The position numbers and the translations under genes are program-made. From Zeus faber (lineage: Eukaryota; Chordata; Actinopteri; Zeiformes; Zeidae): 64,000 nt of DNA. The notes below the pieces were generated by a model, which saw only the letters and a list, made by a program, of their open reading frames with translations, made no database searches and was not told the DNA's origin. Shown here in pieces: positions 36,101-47,791 of this stretch. How positions within the stretch are numbered: the first letter of the stretch is position 1; each line of letters opens with the position of its first letter. The stretch covers positions 31,242,839 to 31,306,838 of the forward strand of contig OY482849.1 of the NCBI GenBank assembly GCA_960531495.1, given 5' to 3'.

Positions 36101-39100
36101 CACTGGGCTACAGCACTGCGGTTGCATTAGCACGAGTGATCATTTCATGTAAAACTGAACAGGCAACAGCAGGTGTAATACTTCCTATTATATTTATATT
36201 CTCCATTAATCAATGTGTATTGCACAAAAACAATGTATTTTTGAATGATGAGAGAAAGGTGCCTTCAGCAACTGCAGAGTGAAGGTTTCTACAATGTGGA
36301 ATTTGCGTTGCATATTTCTTGAGTTTAGTCTGTGTGTGAATCATGGTTTTAAATGTCCTGCACGCGCCATTACACCTCTAAAGCAAAGTCAGCAGCAAGC
36401 AAATGATCATCAGCTGAACATAGAGCATTCATGCATGAAATCAACAGGACAGGGTTGAATGGCATCTATAACGTACTTAGAAAGATGGACCTGTCTGGTG
36501 TATCTAGTCTTTGGTCATGTCAATTAGTTATTTTTATGGAAATGTGAAATCTATAAAAAAAAATATATACATATATATTTTGTATTATTTTAAGAATTTT
36601 ACATAATCCCAATTGCGATTTTCTTACTACAATATAGTGCCAGTCTGATTATCTGAGAGTGGTAAAGCATGGCAAGACATACATGCACTCTGGTCTAAGT
36701 AAGTCTAAGCACAAGATAGGAGGATGTCTTCAGTGTACATATACTGTATAGGCTTTGCTTTCTTTGTTTCCAAGCCAAACGGAACAGAAATCATAGCATT
36801 GCTTAAAAAGAAAGGAGTACATGTACAAAATGTAAACATTATGCAAAAAAATGTGCCATGCAGCTTGAATCTGCTTTACCGGTTCTGGGGGCGCTTTATA
36901 GCCCCTTAACTACGTCCAGAGAAGGCAGAGGAAGGTTAAAGTAACACAGCTGTTTACAGTCAGAAAGACTCTCATGCATAGTTATGAGATGAAGCTCAAA
37001 TTTTCAAAAAGGGAAAAACATTAAAAAATTATAAAAATAAAACACCCCACCAGAGAAGTGGGCACTCTATGGAATACGAGTATGTAATATCAAGAACAAA
37101 AAGGTTTTCAGATAAAGGAATGAAAGTTATCTGCATTTGACATTGTATAGACTGGACGTACCTTTAAGGTTGCTTGGCTCGCCAGTTTTGCGGTCTGTGT
37201 CCGCGTGAAGAAAACCAAAATTAAATGTTATGAATACCGTCAGAAATCAATGTGTGAGGTTTATATAAAACATCTAAGAGGAAAATAAAACGGTCTGTTA
37301 TACAAATGATATGTTTAGCTTAACAGTTACACATGATGTTCTATCCGTTATCCTGTATACATGTATACTCACATTATCTTTAGCGACAGAAGCAAACTTG
37401 CTGGCACCAACAGTGAAACTGCTCCAACCCTGGAAAAGAAAGCAAGCTTATTCAAGGACACTTTTTAACAGTGAAGGGAAACAAGACAGACTGAATATGT
37501 TGGTACATACTGAATAAATAGAAGTCATAGCATTGTTCAGGAAATCATCTTCTTTCTTCTCTGGGGTCACTGTGTTGCCGAAGCCGACGTACCGGTTCTC
37601 CTGATTACCGCTGTAACCTCCTCCACTGGAAGTTTAAAGTATTGAGAATACTTAAATAAAAATGTATTTGACCTTGAAATGATCAGGTGAGCGTTGAAAA
37701 ACAAGAAGGCCTTTCAGAAATGTTTTATATATATCGACTACCTTTGATAGGAGTTCACGTCGTCGCTCAACCAGTCTTCAAAAGCCTTGTCGTTAGACTT
37801 GCATGCGTTCTGCCCAGGTCCTCCGGAGCTGCATGAGAGAAATGTGATTTGAGTGACTCTATGAGTGCTCCGCATCGAGCGTTCACAAAATGCAGAGGCT
37901 TAAACGCAGGACACAAGATTTCCTTCATTTTTTTTTTTTTTACCGATGAGTGGATGACAGGCTACTCTTAGGTTGAGGAGATGTCCAGTTTTTGGCAGAG
38001 GAAGTCTCAATCGACCACTCTTTACCCTCTGCCAATGTTGCAACCTGTCCAAGGACAGTGTAAAAAAAGAATGGGATGCATTACACCAATGAATAAGTAG
38101 GTCTTTCAATACAGTCAACAGTTGTGCATTTTGCACTCAACACATTTTTTAAATTATAGTCCTAGAAGCGTTGACAGGCCTCACCTTGTCTCGGAAAAGT
38201 GCAGCAGCTTTGCTGTTATACTTCTCCTGCAAGTTCCAGTTTGGATCATAATCATCCTGGAGTTCAAGAAAAAGGCGGAATTTGCCGTTCCCTCCCTCTT
38301 TCATCTTTTCAAGCTCAATATCCTTCCACTTGTCCATGGTGACTGAGCGCACAAAGCTACAGAGAAGGGTTAGATATTGCATACATGTAATTCATTTGTT
38401 AAGTTATACATTTCTTTATCTTAAATGTGTATGTCTTTATTGATATTTTTTAATTTTGTTGTATAGTACATTACATTTTTAATATTGATTACATTTTTGG
38501 ACACACCATCGGCAGGAGCCCTAATATACAAGCATTGAATTGCACAGGGGAACTTGTCACAAAGTTCACAAATAAACATGCTGTAAGAAATTGGGAAATT
38601 TATGCCAGACTTGCATCCATTTTATGTGGTCGAGGCGGTGCCAAACGAGGGGGTCTTGCCACAGAGGAGGCATATAATTCTATGGACAGAACTTTTCTAC
38701 CCCCCTTTGCTGCTTTTTTTCCTCTGCTACGGGGTGGAATGTGTAGAGTTGAGCCAAATAAGCCAGTATTCTAGAATGGCACTAGGTTGTGAAGTAGGCC
38801 CCATGTTAACACTAAAATGTTGCCTCAGCTCTATAAGGTTAAAGAACAAACTGATAAAATAGGCAGTGCTCAATATATTGCCACCTCACCGTGACAGCAC
38901 ATATGAATAGGGAATAGTGGGAAAATAAAAATACCAACCTGGAAAAACAAACAAAATAGATCTGTGGGTTACAGTCGTAAGTAGTATCTCGTAGCTATTT
39001 CGTCACAGCATGTTATTGTTATACTTTGGAGAACAGTGGTTAGTAGGTCAAAAGTCTTATTCCAATAAACACACTTTTTGCATATAGCGAGTTAAGAGGG

Positions 39101-40299
39101 GGTCCACTATTTTCCAAGATACTTACCTCAGATGTACTCCCAAACCCCTATGCTTGCCAGAGCACTCGAGACAAATCCAGATTCCATAGGACACACTAAC
39201 CCATTGGGGGTTAAAAGCTCCACACTCAAAGCAAAGCTGAAAAACAAAAAAACATAGGCAATATCTTCAGAAAAAGGAAAGGAAGGAAACTTTCACTTTG
39301 TTTATTGTTTTTAAAACAACTAGGAATGCACCAATTATATCTGTGTTCATGTACTTGTATTTATCAAAATGCTATAGAAACTCAAACTAGACATAATATG
39401 TCTAGTTTTGAGTTTTATTTGTGAGCATAGCTAGGGTGCAGAAAAAACAACATTTGGAGCACCCAGATGGTGTCAAAATACAGGGTTTTTTCAGGGCATT
39501 TTCAGAACACGCTGCAAAATGCTGTCTAAAAAAAACACTTTCTTTGTAAATGTGTATGGTAACTTAGCATATATATCTAGTCCAGGTATGAGGCTTTTTT
39601 TGACACAATGAAATCGATGGTTCAGATGTTTCCTGTTTGGGATAATTACTGTTTTCCACCCCTCTACTTTGTCAAGTCAAGTTTATTTATATAGCCCTTA
39701 ATCACAATAGTCTCAAAGGGCATAACAAAAACACATTTCACATAGAAATCAACAACATCCTATAGTGTGAAACCCCTTATTATATCAGTGTAGTGAACAA
39801 CAAATCCTAATTATGCCTCTCAATCCGCTAGTTCTGTACAAAACTACTTCTTGTTTTTGTACTGGATGTGCAAGCATCTTAAAATGGCATTGCAGAGAAA
39901 CCCATCTATACCATGAATGGTTTCGTAATTATGTAAAGTTCCCTATCCAATAAAAACAAAAACAGTGAGCATTCCAAGTTGCATTTGAATAAAAATTAAC
40001 ATGTTTCATGTTCTGTCTCCATTTTGCCTTTTTGGTGAAAGTTTGTCTATGTTGTTTTTTTTGTTTTTCTTAACCAATCAGTGAATATGTTACCTCATGA
40101 AAATTAAACATGCAAGTTCAATTGAAAATTGCAGTCTTATTAAAAACAAATGTATCGATACTCTGTACCAACAAGTGCTCGAGAGAGAGCTTTGTCTATT
40201 CTCTCACATCAATCCCATAACCAAAATCTTTTGATTTACATTATTTTCATCTTGGGTTCTGACTTCCTTTAGAACTCTCCTGGTCCTTGGACTTGCCAT
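33160..40299 (-). CDS. arfgap1: ADP-ribosylation factor GTPase-activating protein 1
   Basis: Triggers GTP hydrolysis on Arf1 at the Golgi, aiding COPI coat dynamics. Coding exons, 5' to 3': 40299-40240, 39236-39127, 38356-38185, 38044-37944, 37828-37742, 37625-37511, 37429-37373, 37194-37162, 36031-35975, 34926-34867, 33715-33660, 33508-33160. They join in phase to 418 residues (human 406). The ArfGAP zinc finger is complete: CFEC, 16 residues, CLEC, followed by SGKHRGLG with the catalytic arginine. The membrane-curvature sensor ALPS1 spans two exons ([20 protein letters not shown], then SKFASVAKD). A second amphipathic block lies around [18 protein letters not shown]. The C-terminal tail has repeated aromatic motifs ([41 protein letters not shown]) as in ARFGAP1. 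The start [14 protein letters not shown] agrees with the family. Confidence 0.95.
34430..34520 (+). repeat. Non-LTR element 3' tail with (TTGAAC)n, copy 1
   Basis: ATCACCGGGTG, then TTTCACTGCATATATGTA, TGTATGTGACAAATAA and a short CTTGAA repeat. It shares the whole order with 49755-49850 (same strand) and 50145-50235 (opposite strand). Lies in an arfgap1 intron. Confidence 0.6.
39664..39790 (+). repeat. Teleost dispersed repeat, fragment
   Basis: GTCAAGTTTATTTATATAGC followed by CTTAATCACAATAGTCTCAA matches a motif very common in percomorph genomes. It lies in the second coding intron of arfgap1. No family name is asserted. Confidence 0.5.
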
Positions 40300-40956
40300 T
40301 TTGATGCACTGAAAGAGAACGTAAAGGGAAATTATAAAACATAAATTCAAAATATGCCCATAGAAAATGGCTTATAATGGATGGTATTATTCTTTGCTCA
40401 TGGCAAAAAAAAAGTGTGCCATAAGCCAAATGAGTGGTGATCAAACTTCCTATTTCACCAATAAGGAAAAAAAGGGTCAAGTCTGTTGCCTTCCGTTTTC
40501 AACAGGTGTGAAATTGCATTACAATATCAGAAAATCTGATTTCTGATTCTGTTCTATTTTAGATCAAATGTTATGAATGGAAATAGTTCAAATTAATTTT
40601 GAGCATTTAATTTTACGAACAGCAAGCACACAATTTTCAAAAAAATTCAGATACAAATCGAAACAGTATATTTCACTAATTACTTCAAATGCAAATGAAT
40701 AAATCCTAATTCTAAGTATTAAGCATGCATGCATGTAATGTATGCCGCTAGTGGCTTTTCTACTCGGTTGCTGCTGGTCTGTATCTTGTTCTGAAATCTG
40801 AACGCTGACGTACAAGTGACACGCTGGCATCTCGGAATGTCATGAAGATCCTAAGAACAGCCACGTTTAAACTGACCGAGGGAAGGAAAGACACACGACA
40901 CGGGGAATAGACCGCGCCTGTCGTGTCAGAACCACTGTCAAACCAACTCCTTTTAC

Positions 40957-41130
40957 CTAGAATTGCACAAATCACCGCAAGTTAAAGCTACGACCCCTCC
41001 ATGTTGCCGTAAGTCGGGAGTAACATAGACGGGGGTGGGGAAAAAAAAAAAACAACGAGTTAAACACACAATATTTCCCTCCCGATCTCCGGTGTAATGT
41101 GCAAACTTAACGGCGCTGGTCTCGATGTAA
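40957..41130 (-). promoter_or_regulatory. arfgap1: arfgap1 non-coding first exon and promoter region
   Basis: On the minus strand, TTCTAG|gtaaaa gives a donor with exon end at 40957. The first coding exon starts at 40308 after a tttcag acceptor, nine bases before the ATG. Upstream sequence to about 41420 is CpG-rich with no TATA box. The exact transcription start is not visible. Confidence 0.5.
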
Positions 41131-41429
41131 AACTCCATTGAGAGGAATAGCAGCTACATCGTTTGCTAGCGCTAGCTTCAATCTCCCTCCCGTTACCTGC
41201 CTGGTGGGTGAACGGGCTTCTGGCCGGGTTTTGGCTCGAGCTTCGTGTAAATTTGGAAGTGGCTCGGTAATTACGCGCTGCGCCGTGGTATTTGAAAACC
41301 CCCACTCTGCCGAGCCGAGAGGATCGAACCGGGACCGCTGGGTGACTGCTGATGCTAGGCACCGGTGGCCATGTTCCTGTTTGCATACGTTGGCACCGCG
41401 ATGCATGCTGGGATTCTCCCTCGAGCCCG

Positions 41430-42180
41430 GTCCCTCCTCGGTGAATTCCTTTGTAGCTCATTTTCATCTGTTTATTTCTTTAAAAAAAAAAATAGATTTA
41501 TCTTTAATTGAACGAGTTTCTTTTGTTTGTATTATTGTAAAAATAAAAGAAAAAAAAAAACATTTCCGAATTTTGACTTTAATAGAATGCAGCATCAGTT
41601 CATCCACAGTTTATTGTGTTCTGTTATTGTTAAAAAATTATTTTTTTTTCATAGAACAATCCCATAAATTCAAGTTTTTGTCTTGTGTTCTGTTATAAAT
41701 TCATACAGGCCATGACAATAACACCCCAACCCTGTTTATTATTGTGATTTATTTGAGGTAAAATGTAAAATGTGAGATTAAACCAACCATTGGGGGTTCA
41801 TATGTTTTTTCCGATTTATCATCTTTTTCAAGGATAACAGTTTCATGAAACATTGGGAAGAAACAATTTTTTTTTTCTTTCATTTTTCTATATTCGTGGC
41901 GGGCTGAAAGATCCAAAGGCTGGAAACATATTTTATTTTGTGATTACTTTGGGTGTCATTGTACGGTTTGCCCTTTCACTAAAACAGAAAATAGCTTTCT
42001 AAACGTCTGCACTTGTAGGTACAAAGTGTGAACAGCATTTTATTTTTCTAAAACGCAAGTTTCTCAAAGTGTAACTGTAAAATTTCAGGGAACAAAGTCC
42101 AGTAATATGGTCATTAATATTGTTTGAGAGTCCCCGAAGCGGGGCACAGCCTCCACCCAGCCCTCCAGGCTTCTCTTATC
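41430..42180. other. Short AT-rich spacer between arfgap1 and the Rh-family gene
   Basis: The two genes are transcribed divergently. The spacer has A and T runs but no recognised gene. A 186-codon plus-strand frame at 41138-41698 lacks any family resemblance. Confidence 0.6.
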
Positions 42181-42194
42181 AGACAGTGTCGTGG

Positions 42195-42202
42195 TATAAA
42201 AG
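42195..42202 (+). promoter_or_regulatory. TATA box of the Rh-family gene
   Basis: TATAAAAG sits 59 bp before the ATG at 42261, leaving room for a start site near 42225 and a leader of roughly 35 nt. This also argues against starting translation further left in the same open frame. Confidence 0.65.
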
Positions 42203-42260
42203 TGGTATCGGAGCACCGTGGATCTCTCTCGACGACGGACGACCAAGGTGCATCGCCGCG

Positions 42261-43712
42261 ATGAAAATGTCTCCCAGTTTGAGGCTGCGCCTGCCAGTGT
42301 TGGTTCTGGGGCTGGAGGTCGTGATTCTGGCACTTTATTATTTCTTTGTCACCTATGACGACGACACCAACGCCAAGCTGCAAAACAACATGACGAACCC
42401 CATGCAGAACTCGCTGTATCACGACTACCCCTTCTTTGCCGACGTGCAGATGATGATCTTCATCGGCTTTGGCTGCCTGCTGGCCTTCCTCCGCTTCTAC
42501 GGCTTCGGCGGGATGGTCTTCAACTTCCTCACGGCCACCTTTTCAATCCAGTGGGCAGTTCTGATGCAAGGCTTCTTCAGGTTTTACCATGACGGCCAAA
42601 TTCATGTGGGTGTGTACAACCTGATCAACGCAGAGTTTGCCTGCGCCGTCGTGCTCATCTCTTTCGGTGCCGTGCTGGGAAAGACTAGTCCCGTCCAGCT
42701 CCTAGTCATGGCGTCGTTGGAGGTTCCTGTCTTTGCTATGACAGAGTGGGCTGTATTAACGTATCTGAAGATTAACGACGCCGGTGGGTCGATCCTCATT
42801 CACTTGTTTGCCTGCTACTTCGGCCTAGCCGTGACATTTGTGCTGTACCGACCGTCTTTAAAAAATGGCCACGCAAAGGAGATGACAAGTTATCAGGGAG
42901 ACATTCTCTCGGTGATGGGAACACTGTTCCTCTGGGTTTTCTGGCCGTCGTTCAACGCCGCGCTGACAACCCATGGTGATGATCAGCACAGAGCGGTACT
43001 TCACACGTTCATCGGCCTCAGCTCATCAACTATGACTGCCTTTGCCCTGTCAGCGGTGTTCAATAAAAACGGCAAGTTAACCATGGCTGACATTCAGAAC
43101 GTCACTCTGGCTGGTGGGGTGACAGTTGGGGCCTCCGTGGACATGATGATTTCCCCTGCAGCGGCATATGCCCTGGGCGTGATCGGCTGCACTGCCTGTT
43201 TTTTGGGATACAGGTACTTGACTCCGTATCTCGCCCAGCACCTCAGGATCCAGGACCAGTGCGGCATTCACAACCTACACGGGCTCACCGGCCTTATATC
43301 GTGCACCGCAGGTATATGCGGCATTCTGTTGGCAACTGAAGAAACATATGGGCCAAGTCTGTACCAGACATTCACCCATCGCTCTCCACTTGAAGGAGAT
43401 CCGAAGCTCCTGGAGCTGCAGCAGTTGATCCCTGGGCTGCAGCCAGGTCTGGGACGTAGTGCCCAGGAGCAAGCCCTCTACCAGGTGGCAGCCATCGTGT
43501 CTACCATCGCGGCAGCTACTACTGGCGGGCTCTTGACTGGGCTTGCCATGAAGCTGCCGTTCCTGTCCGCTCCTTCCGACGAATACTGCTTTGATGATGG
43601 ACTGTTCTTTGAGGTTCCCTCCGACTTTGACAGCACAGCATCCCAGGCTCCTATCATCTCTAAGGACGGGCTAAAGCCTGAGCTGACCACCTTTACTGTA
43701 AAATGCAATTAG
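42261..43712 (+). CDS. Rh-family ammonium channel, single exon
   Basis: A 483-residue Rh glycoprotein of the Amt/Mep/Rh superfamily, which passes NH3/NH4+ through plasma membranes (gill, skin and kidney epithelia in fish). About 12 membrane spans are visible. Family landmarks: NAEF (Phe126) and WPSFNAAL (Phe231) for the pore gate, Asp173 in NDAGGS, and the twin histidines His181 (ILIHLF) and His340 (IHNLHG), all shifted by four from human RhCG. VLISFGAVLGKTSP and TLAGGV are also conserved; NMT at 43-45 is a possible N-glycosylation site. Wording such as HVGV, VLYRPSL and FWPSFNAALT leans towards Rhbg, other parts towards Rhcg, so the subtype is left open. ATG 42261 follows a TATA box, and AATAAA lies at 43888-43893. 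Rh genes usually have about ten exons; this frame has none interrupted. Confidence 0.9.
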   Translation: MKMSPSLRLRLPVLVLGLEVVILALYYFFVTYDDDTNAKLQNNMTNPMQNSLYHDYPFFADVQMMIFIGFGCLLAFLRFYGFGGMVFNFLTATFSIQWAVLMQGFFRFYHDGQIHVGVYNLINAEFACAVVLISFGAVLGKTSPVQLLVMASLEVPVFAMTEWAVLTYLKINDAGGSILIHLFACYFGLAVTFVLYRPSLKNGHAKEMTSYQGDILSVMGTLFLWVFWPSFNAALTTHGDDQHRAVLHTFIGLSSSTMTAFALSAVFNKNGKLTMADIQNVTLAGGVTVGASVDMMISPAAAYALGVIGCTACFLGYRYLTPYLAQHLRIQDQCGIHNLHGLTGLISCTAGICGILLATEETYGPSLYQTFTHRSPLEGDPKLLELQQLIPGLQPGLGRSAQEQALYQVAAIVSTIAAATTGGLLTGLAMKLPFLSAPSDEYCFDDGLFFEVPSDFDSTASQAPIISKDGLKPELTTFTVKCN

Positions 43713-43887
43713 AAATACACTGAAAACTCCTGGTTTGCCTCACATACTGTAAATGACCAGCCACGTGTTCATGATTGGTGTGGGACTATTTTCTTTACAA
43801 AATAATTAAATATTTTTTCCGGTGGATTTTGCAGTGTAAGATTATTGATAATTTATTACTTTAATACTGTATTGTAAAAATGGTTTT

Positions 43888-43893
43888 AATAAA
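43888..43893 (+). terminator. Poly(A) signal of the Rh-family gene
   Basis: AATAAA about 175 nt after the stop codon, giving a short 3' UTR. Confidence 0.6.
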
Positions 43894-43919
43894 AGCTGGA
43901 GTTTGTAACATTTATTTGA

Positions 43920-45560
43920 GATAAATAATAAATGAGGCGGCTTGTGAACATTGAATCAGGTCTGAGATATTTTATGGAAATCTATTGTTGAAACACATCA
44001 TGCACATATACAGTACATATATAATGTTAAATTAATCTAAAAAACTAAACGAGAGTAAAGGCTAAATGCCCCCCCCCCCCCCCGCCCCCGCCCTAATTTT
44101 ATCTTTCAAGTCAACAAATCATAAAAGTTAAAAGTTAATAGATCATAATAATCATAATATTCTGGCTGGGTATGGAAGGTAAAAGGTTATAAAGTAAGAT
44201 AATAATGTAATAAAACCTCTGAACAAAACATATAGAGAAATATCTTGGTTGCCGCAATCTGATATTATAGCTTCCTTCTTTACCACAAAGGAATTGTATA
44301 CCCAACACATCCTGCATTAATCCTCAAGCCAGTTTATAGAATCAACACACATCGAGTGAAGACTTTGAATTCCTGAACAGTGCAGAACAGTGAATGTCCA
44401 ATGTTCAGAAACTGTGCATTCTGTTTGTGCTGTGGAGCTTCTGGATTCATCCAACAATAAGACTTGATTTCTCTTAACACAATATTAACTCAACTTCAGC
44501 TTTATGCAAGCCTGTGTTATGTAAACATAACGTAATCTTTTATATGATGTTATACAATTTATATTGTATGATATTTATTTATCAAGAAATTAAGACATAC
44601 ATAATCCTTTTCCATCATCTTTGCCAGCATCTTTCGGAACACAACAACCCTCTGATAACGTCCTGGTTAAAAGTAGGCCTACTTTATGATAACAGTGACA
44701 AATAAAGTGATTGCTATTATAATAAGGCACTGGCTACAGTAATAAAAGTTTCCTTATATCTTGGCTTGGAGTTGTATTTGCTATCATTGCATTTGAAAGT
44801 GCAATTATCTTTATCACTGCTATCATTTTTGAATGAAGGCCAACATCATTTAGAATTAATAATTAATAATATTTGATAGTAAGTGACATGAAATTAACCT
44901 TTACTCGTATTGTTGTTGGAACAATACAGACCATTTGGACTCTAACTTATTAAGCAGGTCATTGAGTTAATAAAAATGTGAAACATTGGCTAAAATTCCC
45001 TTATCAAATTTCCATATTAAATTGAGATGCACAAAACAACATAGAAATGTGAAATCAAGTCATTTTTCTGACTTGTCTATAAGTTATTCTTCCCATTTTG
45101 TGTGTCATCATGTGAGGAAATATATACAAACAGTCCATGACGTCATAACTGCGCGGAAACTGCAATTTGGACAGTTATTGTTATACTTTTGTAATTGGAC
45201 ACAGGCAGATGAATGAATTAAGATTTAAAACAAAAACTAATAAACAACAAAATGACTTGAGCGATTTCTACAATGTCTCTCTGGCGTTAACAGTATCATT
45301 GATAACATTTTTAATTTTAAAATGTTTCTCCGCAATGTTATTGAGAGAATATGAGCGGTTTGAGATTTTGGATAGTCATTCCGACAATAAGTTGAAAGGT
45401 TTCAGTGCTCTGTATATAATCTTAATTATATCTTGGGAGGTGCATTCCAAGGAAATGTGAGTCGTTCCAAATAAGTTTGAATTATTTTGCATTTAATTAG
45501 AAAAGAAAAAAAAATATTAAAGCAAATGGTACAACACATGTATAGCTGTGGTCGGAATGG
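43920..45560. other. Spacer between the Rh-family gene and sit1
   Basis: AT-rich with a C-run at 44069-44092. No coding feature recognised. Confidence 0.55.
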
Positions 45561-45722
45561 TTTGTACACTGTAACAGGTGTGCGCTCCGTCCGCGCTCCG
45601 TCCGCCGTCCACTCACAGCGAGCGCTGGCGTGTGGCCGTGGGCCACCTCACATCCACCTGTTGACTACCAGCGACATCCCGTGGCAGATACGAGGAAAAA
45701 CACTCCGATCCGTCCGATTCTG

Positions 45723-47791
45723 TCAGACGTGGTTCGCGTATCCGGCTCCAGGGTGCGCGGACTCCAGGGTCTTGGCGCAGGGGGTCCTCACCGAGGCGTA
45801 CAGATCGGAGAGTAGGGACACCTGGTCCGCGTCGCTCGCTGTCTGCGTCTCCCTCGCCAGACGCCCCTCGAGGGTAACCACATCGGAATACTGGATGTTT
45901 GGGGATTCAGGAGCCTCCAGGTTGGCGTAGAAGTCCTGATCTGCGGACTGAAGGAAAGTGAAGTTGTTATAAACGGTCTGCACGTTATCCTTTAGTGGAG
46001 TTATCCAGTGTCTAAGTCTGAGAGTGCAGAGGACAATTGTGGTTTTAATTGTCATGTCAATTTGCACGGCAAATCACCTAATATTGTATTTTTCAGCATT
46101 TTCTTGTCATCCAAGTGGTCCTCTCTTTCATCTTTCCTTTAATCCTATTGTAATTTGGAATCCGTTTTTGATCTGTGTTTACCTTCAGGTCAAATTTGAC
46201 TGGAGGGTGATCTCTCATTGATGAAGGGGAGTCCCCTGCTGTGGATGAAGACATAGTGCAGTAACACTTAAACACAAGAAAAACACACATATGTATCACA
46301 TATATATTCATTTATTTTTTAATTTTTTGTATTTTTTTTTTATAGTGTAACATACGCACGCACACACACACTCACCCGTTTGAATGTAGTTTATGTTTCC
46401 ATAAATAGGATTGTCTTTCATGTCTTTGATGTTTGAACTAAGAGAAAGAGAGAGAAAGAGAAAAAGGCATTAAATGATATCATATAACATGGAACAATAT
46501 GTATGGGTCATTTTAGTAATATATCTTTATACAGTATATGTACACACCTTCTGCCAACTGGTGCAAGCATTCTCCCTTTTTATGTCAGAGGACAATAGAT
46601 TTATCATCAGAAAGAAATGTAATCTGTATTATTTACAGTTTTCAAAAGTAAATACGTTTTACCTGTGCGACATTTTGCTCCACACAAAAAAACATTCCAG
46701 CACAGTGACAGAACCAGCAAGAGGCTGATGACAGCTGAGAGTGTCCACAGAGCAAAGGATCCACAGAAAACTCTCCACACTACTGGAAGAACAAAGAACA
46801 CAAAGAGGAGTGATATTGATTCTTTTTTTTCCCCAGAACATTTTCCAACATCCTTTATCTTCTAATTGCTAATAACTTAAGTTAATTCTGAAAGAATGTG
46901 AACAAATTTAAATCAACAAATTACTGTGTTTTTGATTTGGGCAAATCTACAGTGAAAAATGTTACTCAAGGGGAGACTGGATATTAATTTTTATTGTGCA
47001 AGTAAAGGAAGTATAAGGAAGCTACATATTATGATTGTACTTGCAAAAGAAACATAATTAATAGAAAAACTAGAAATTGTTTTGAGTTTGCAGAGAATAT
47101 TTTATTACTACTTTTACAGCAAATCCCCCAAACCCCTCAAGAAGTTGTGACAATGAGCATTGGAATCATAATTTCAATTCCATAACTATGCCAGTGTAGA
47201 CAGTATGACCTTTATATACGTTTTGATAAACACATTCTACATGGACATTCTAGGACATTCTACGGGGAGCTGGTTCTGCCATGCCTCTCATAACATTGTC
47301 ATGGAATAAATGTTTGGCTCTGTGTGTTTATTAGGATTTGTTTCTCCATCACTCAATTTCTTCTGTAAATCTCTGGTTAAATTAGGAGGACCATAGTGGA
47401 AGGCTACTGTAGGTCATAGTACTGGGTAGTTCCCAGGGTTTAAAGTACGTGACTTGTTAGGAATGTCACCTTTTTTTAACACTCAATAGGTTCAAATGAA
47501 TGTTTATAACATTTATTCCAGATAGAATTTCCCAAGGACTTCATACTTTACCATCTGCTGGGCACATGGTGCTCTGCTTTCTGCAGTGTTTATTCATAGT
47601 GCAGATCAAATTGTGTAATGCGACACATGACGCCACACGTTTCAACTCCCCTTCGCATAAAATCAGGTTTATTCTTGTTCAATTTAGATGTTATGGCATG
47701 AAGAAAGTTTTTGTGCTTTACATTAAAATCTGTGGTGTAATATTATTAAAGACTTACCTGTTATGGTTGTCCCATTACAATATCCTGCCAT
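45723..47791 (-). CDS. sit1: Signaling threshold-regulating transmembrane adapter 1 (SIT1)
   Basis: Exons, 5' to 3': 47791-47758, 46782-46663, 46423-46376, 46238-46183, 45947-45723; 160 residues (human SIT1 196). SIT1 is a disulfide-linked lymphocyte adaptor whose phosphotyrosines recruit SHP2, GRB2 and CSK to tune receptor signalling. The order here matches: a very short ectodomain MAGYCNGTTIT with Cys5 and N-glycosylation site NGT, one membrane span (about 23-42), then tail tyrosines NPIYGNINYIQT (59, 64), DFYANL (93), ITIM-like NIQYSDVV (106), SDLYASV (136) and AGYANH (156). Human SIT1 has PLYGNLHYLQT, VKYSEVV, ELYASV and AYANS in the same order. Exon 3 must start at an AG 14 nt inside the strongest acceptor to keep frame; exon 4 has a CAGCAG double acceptor. 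The first exon is duplicated (see 47729-47917). Confidence 0.78.
46440..46465 (+). repeat. Purine (GA) tract forming a sit1 acceptor
   Basis: A short GAGA/AAAGAG tract, pyrimidine-rich on the gene strand, just before the exon 3 acceptor. Confidence 0.6.

Noticed and set aside
41138-41698. 186-codon plus-strand frame beside the arfgap1 promoter
   Set aside because: No family resemblance, a low-complexity end, and position within the CpG-rich promoter and T/A-rich spacer.
42120-42260. N-terminal extension of the Rh-family protein
   Set aside because: It begins with TTG, lies partly upstream of the TATA box, and adds proline-rich sequence absent from the family.
45167-45460. 97-codon plus-strand frame near sit1
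   Set aside because: AT-rich, no splice context or family match.
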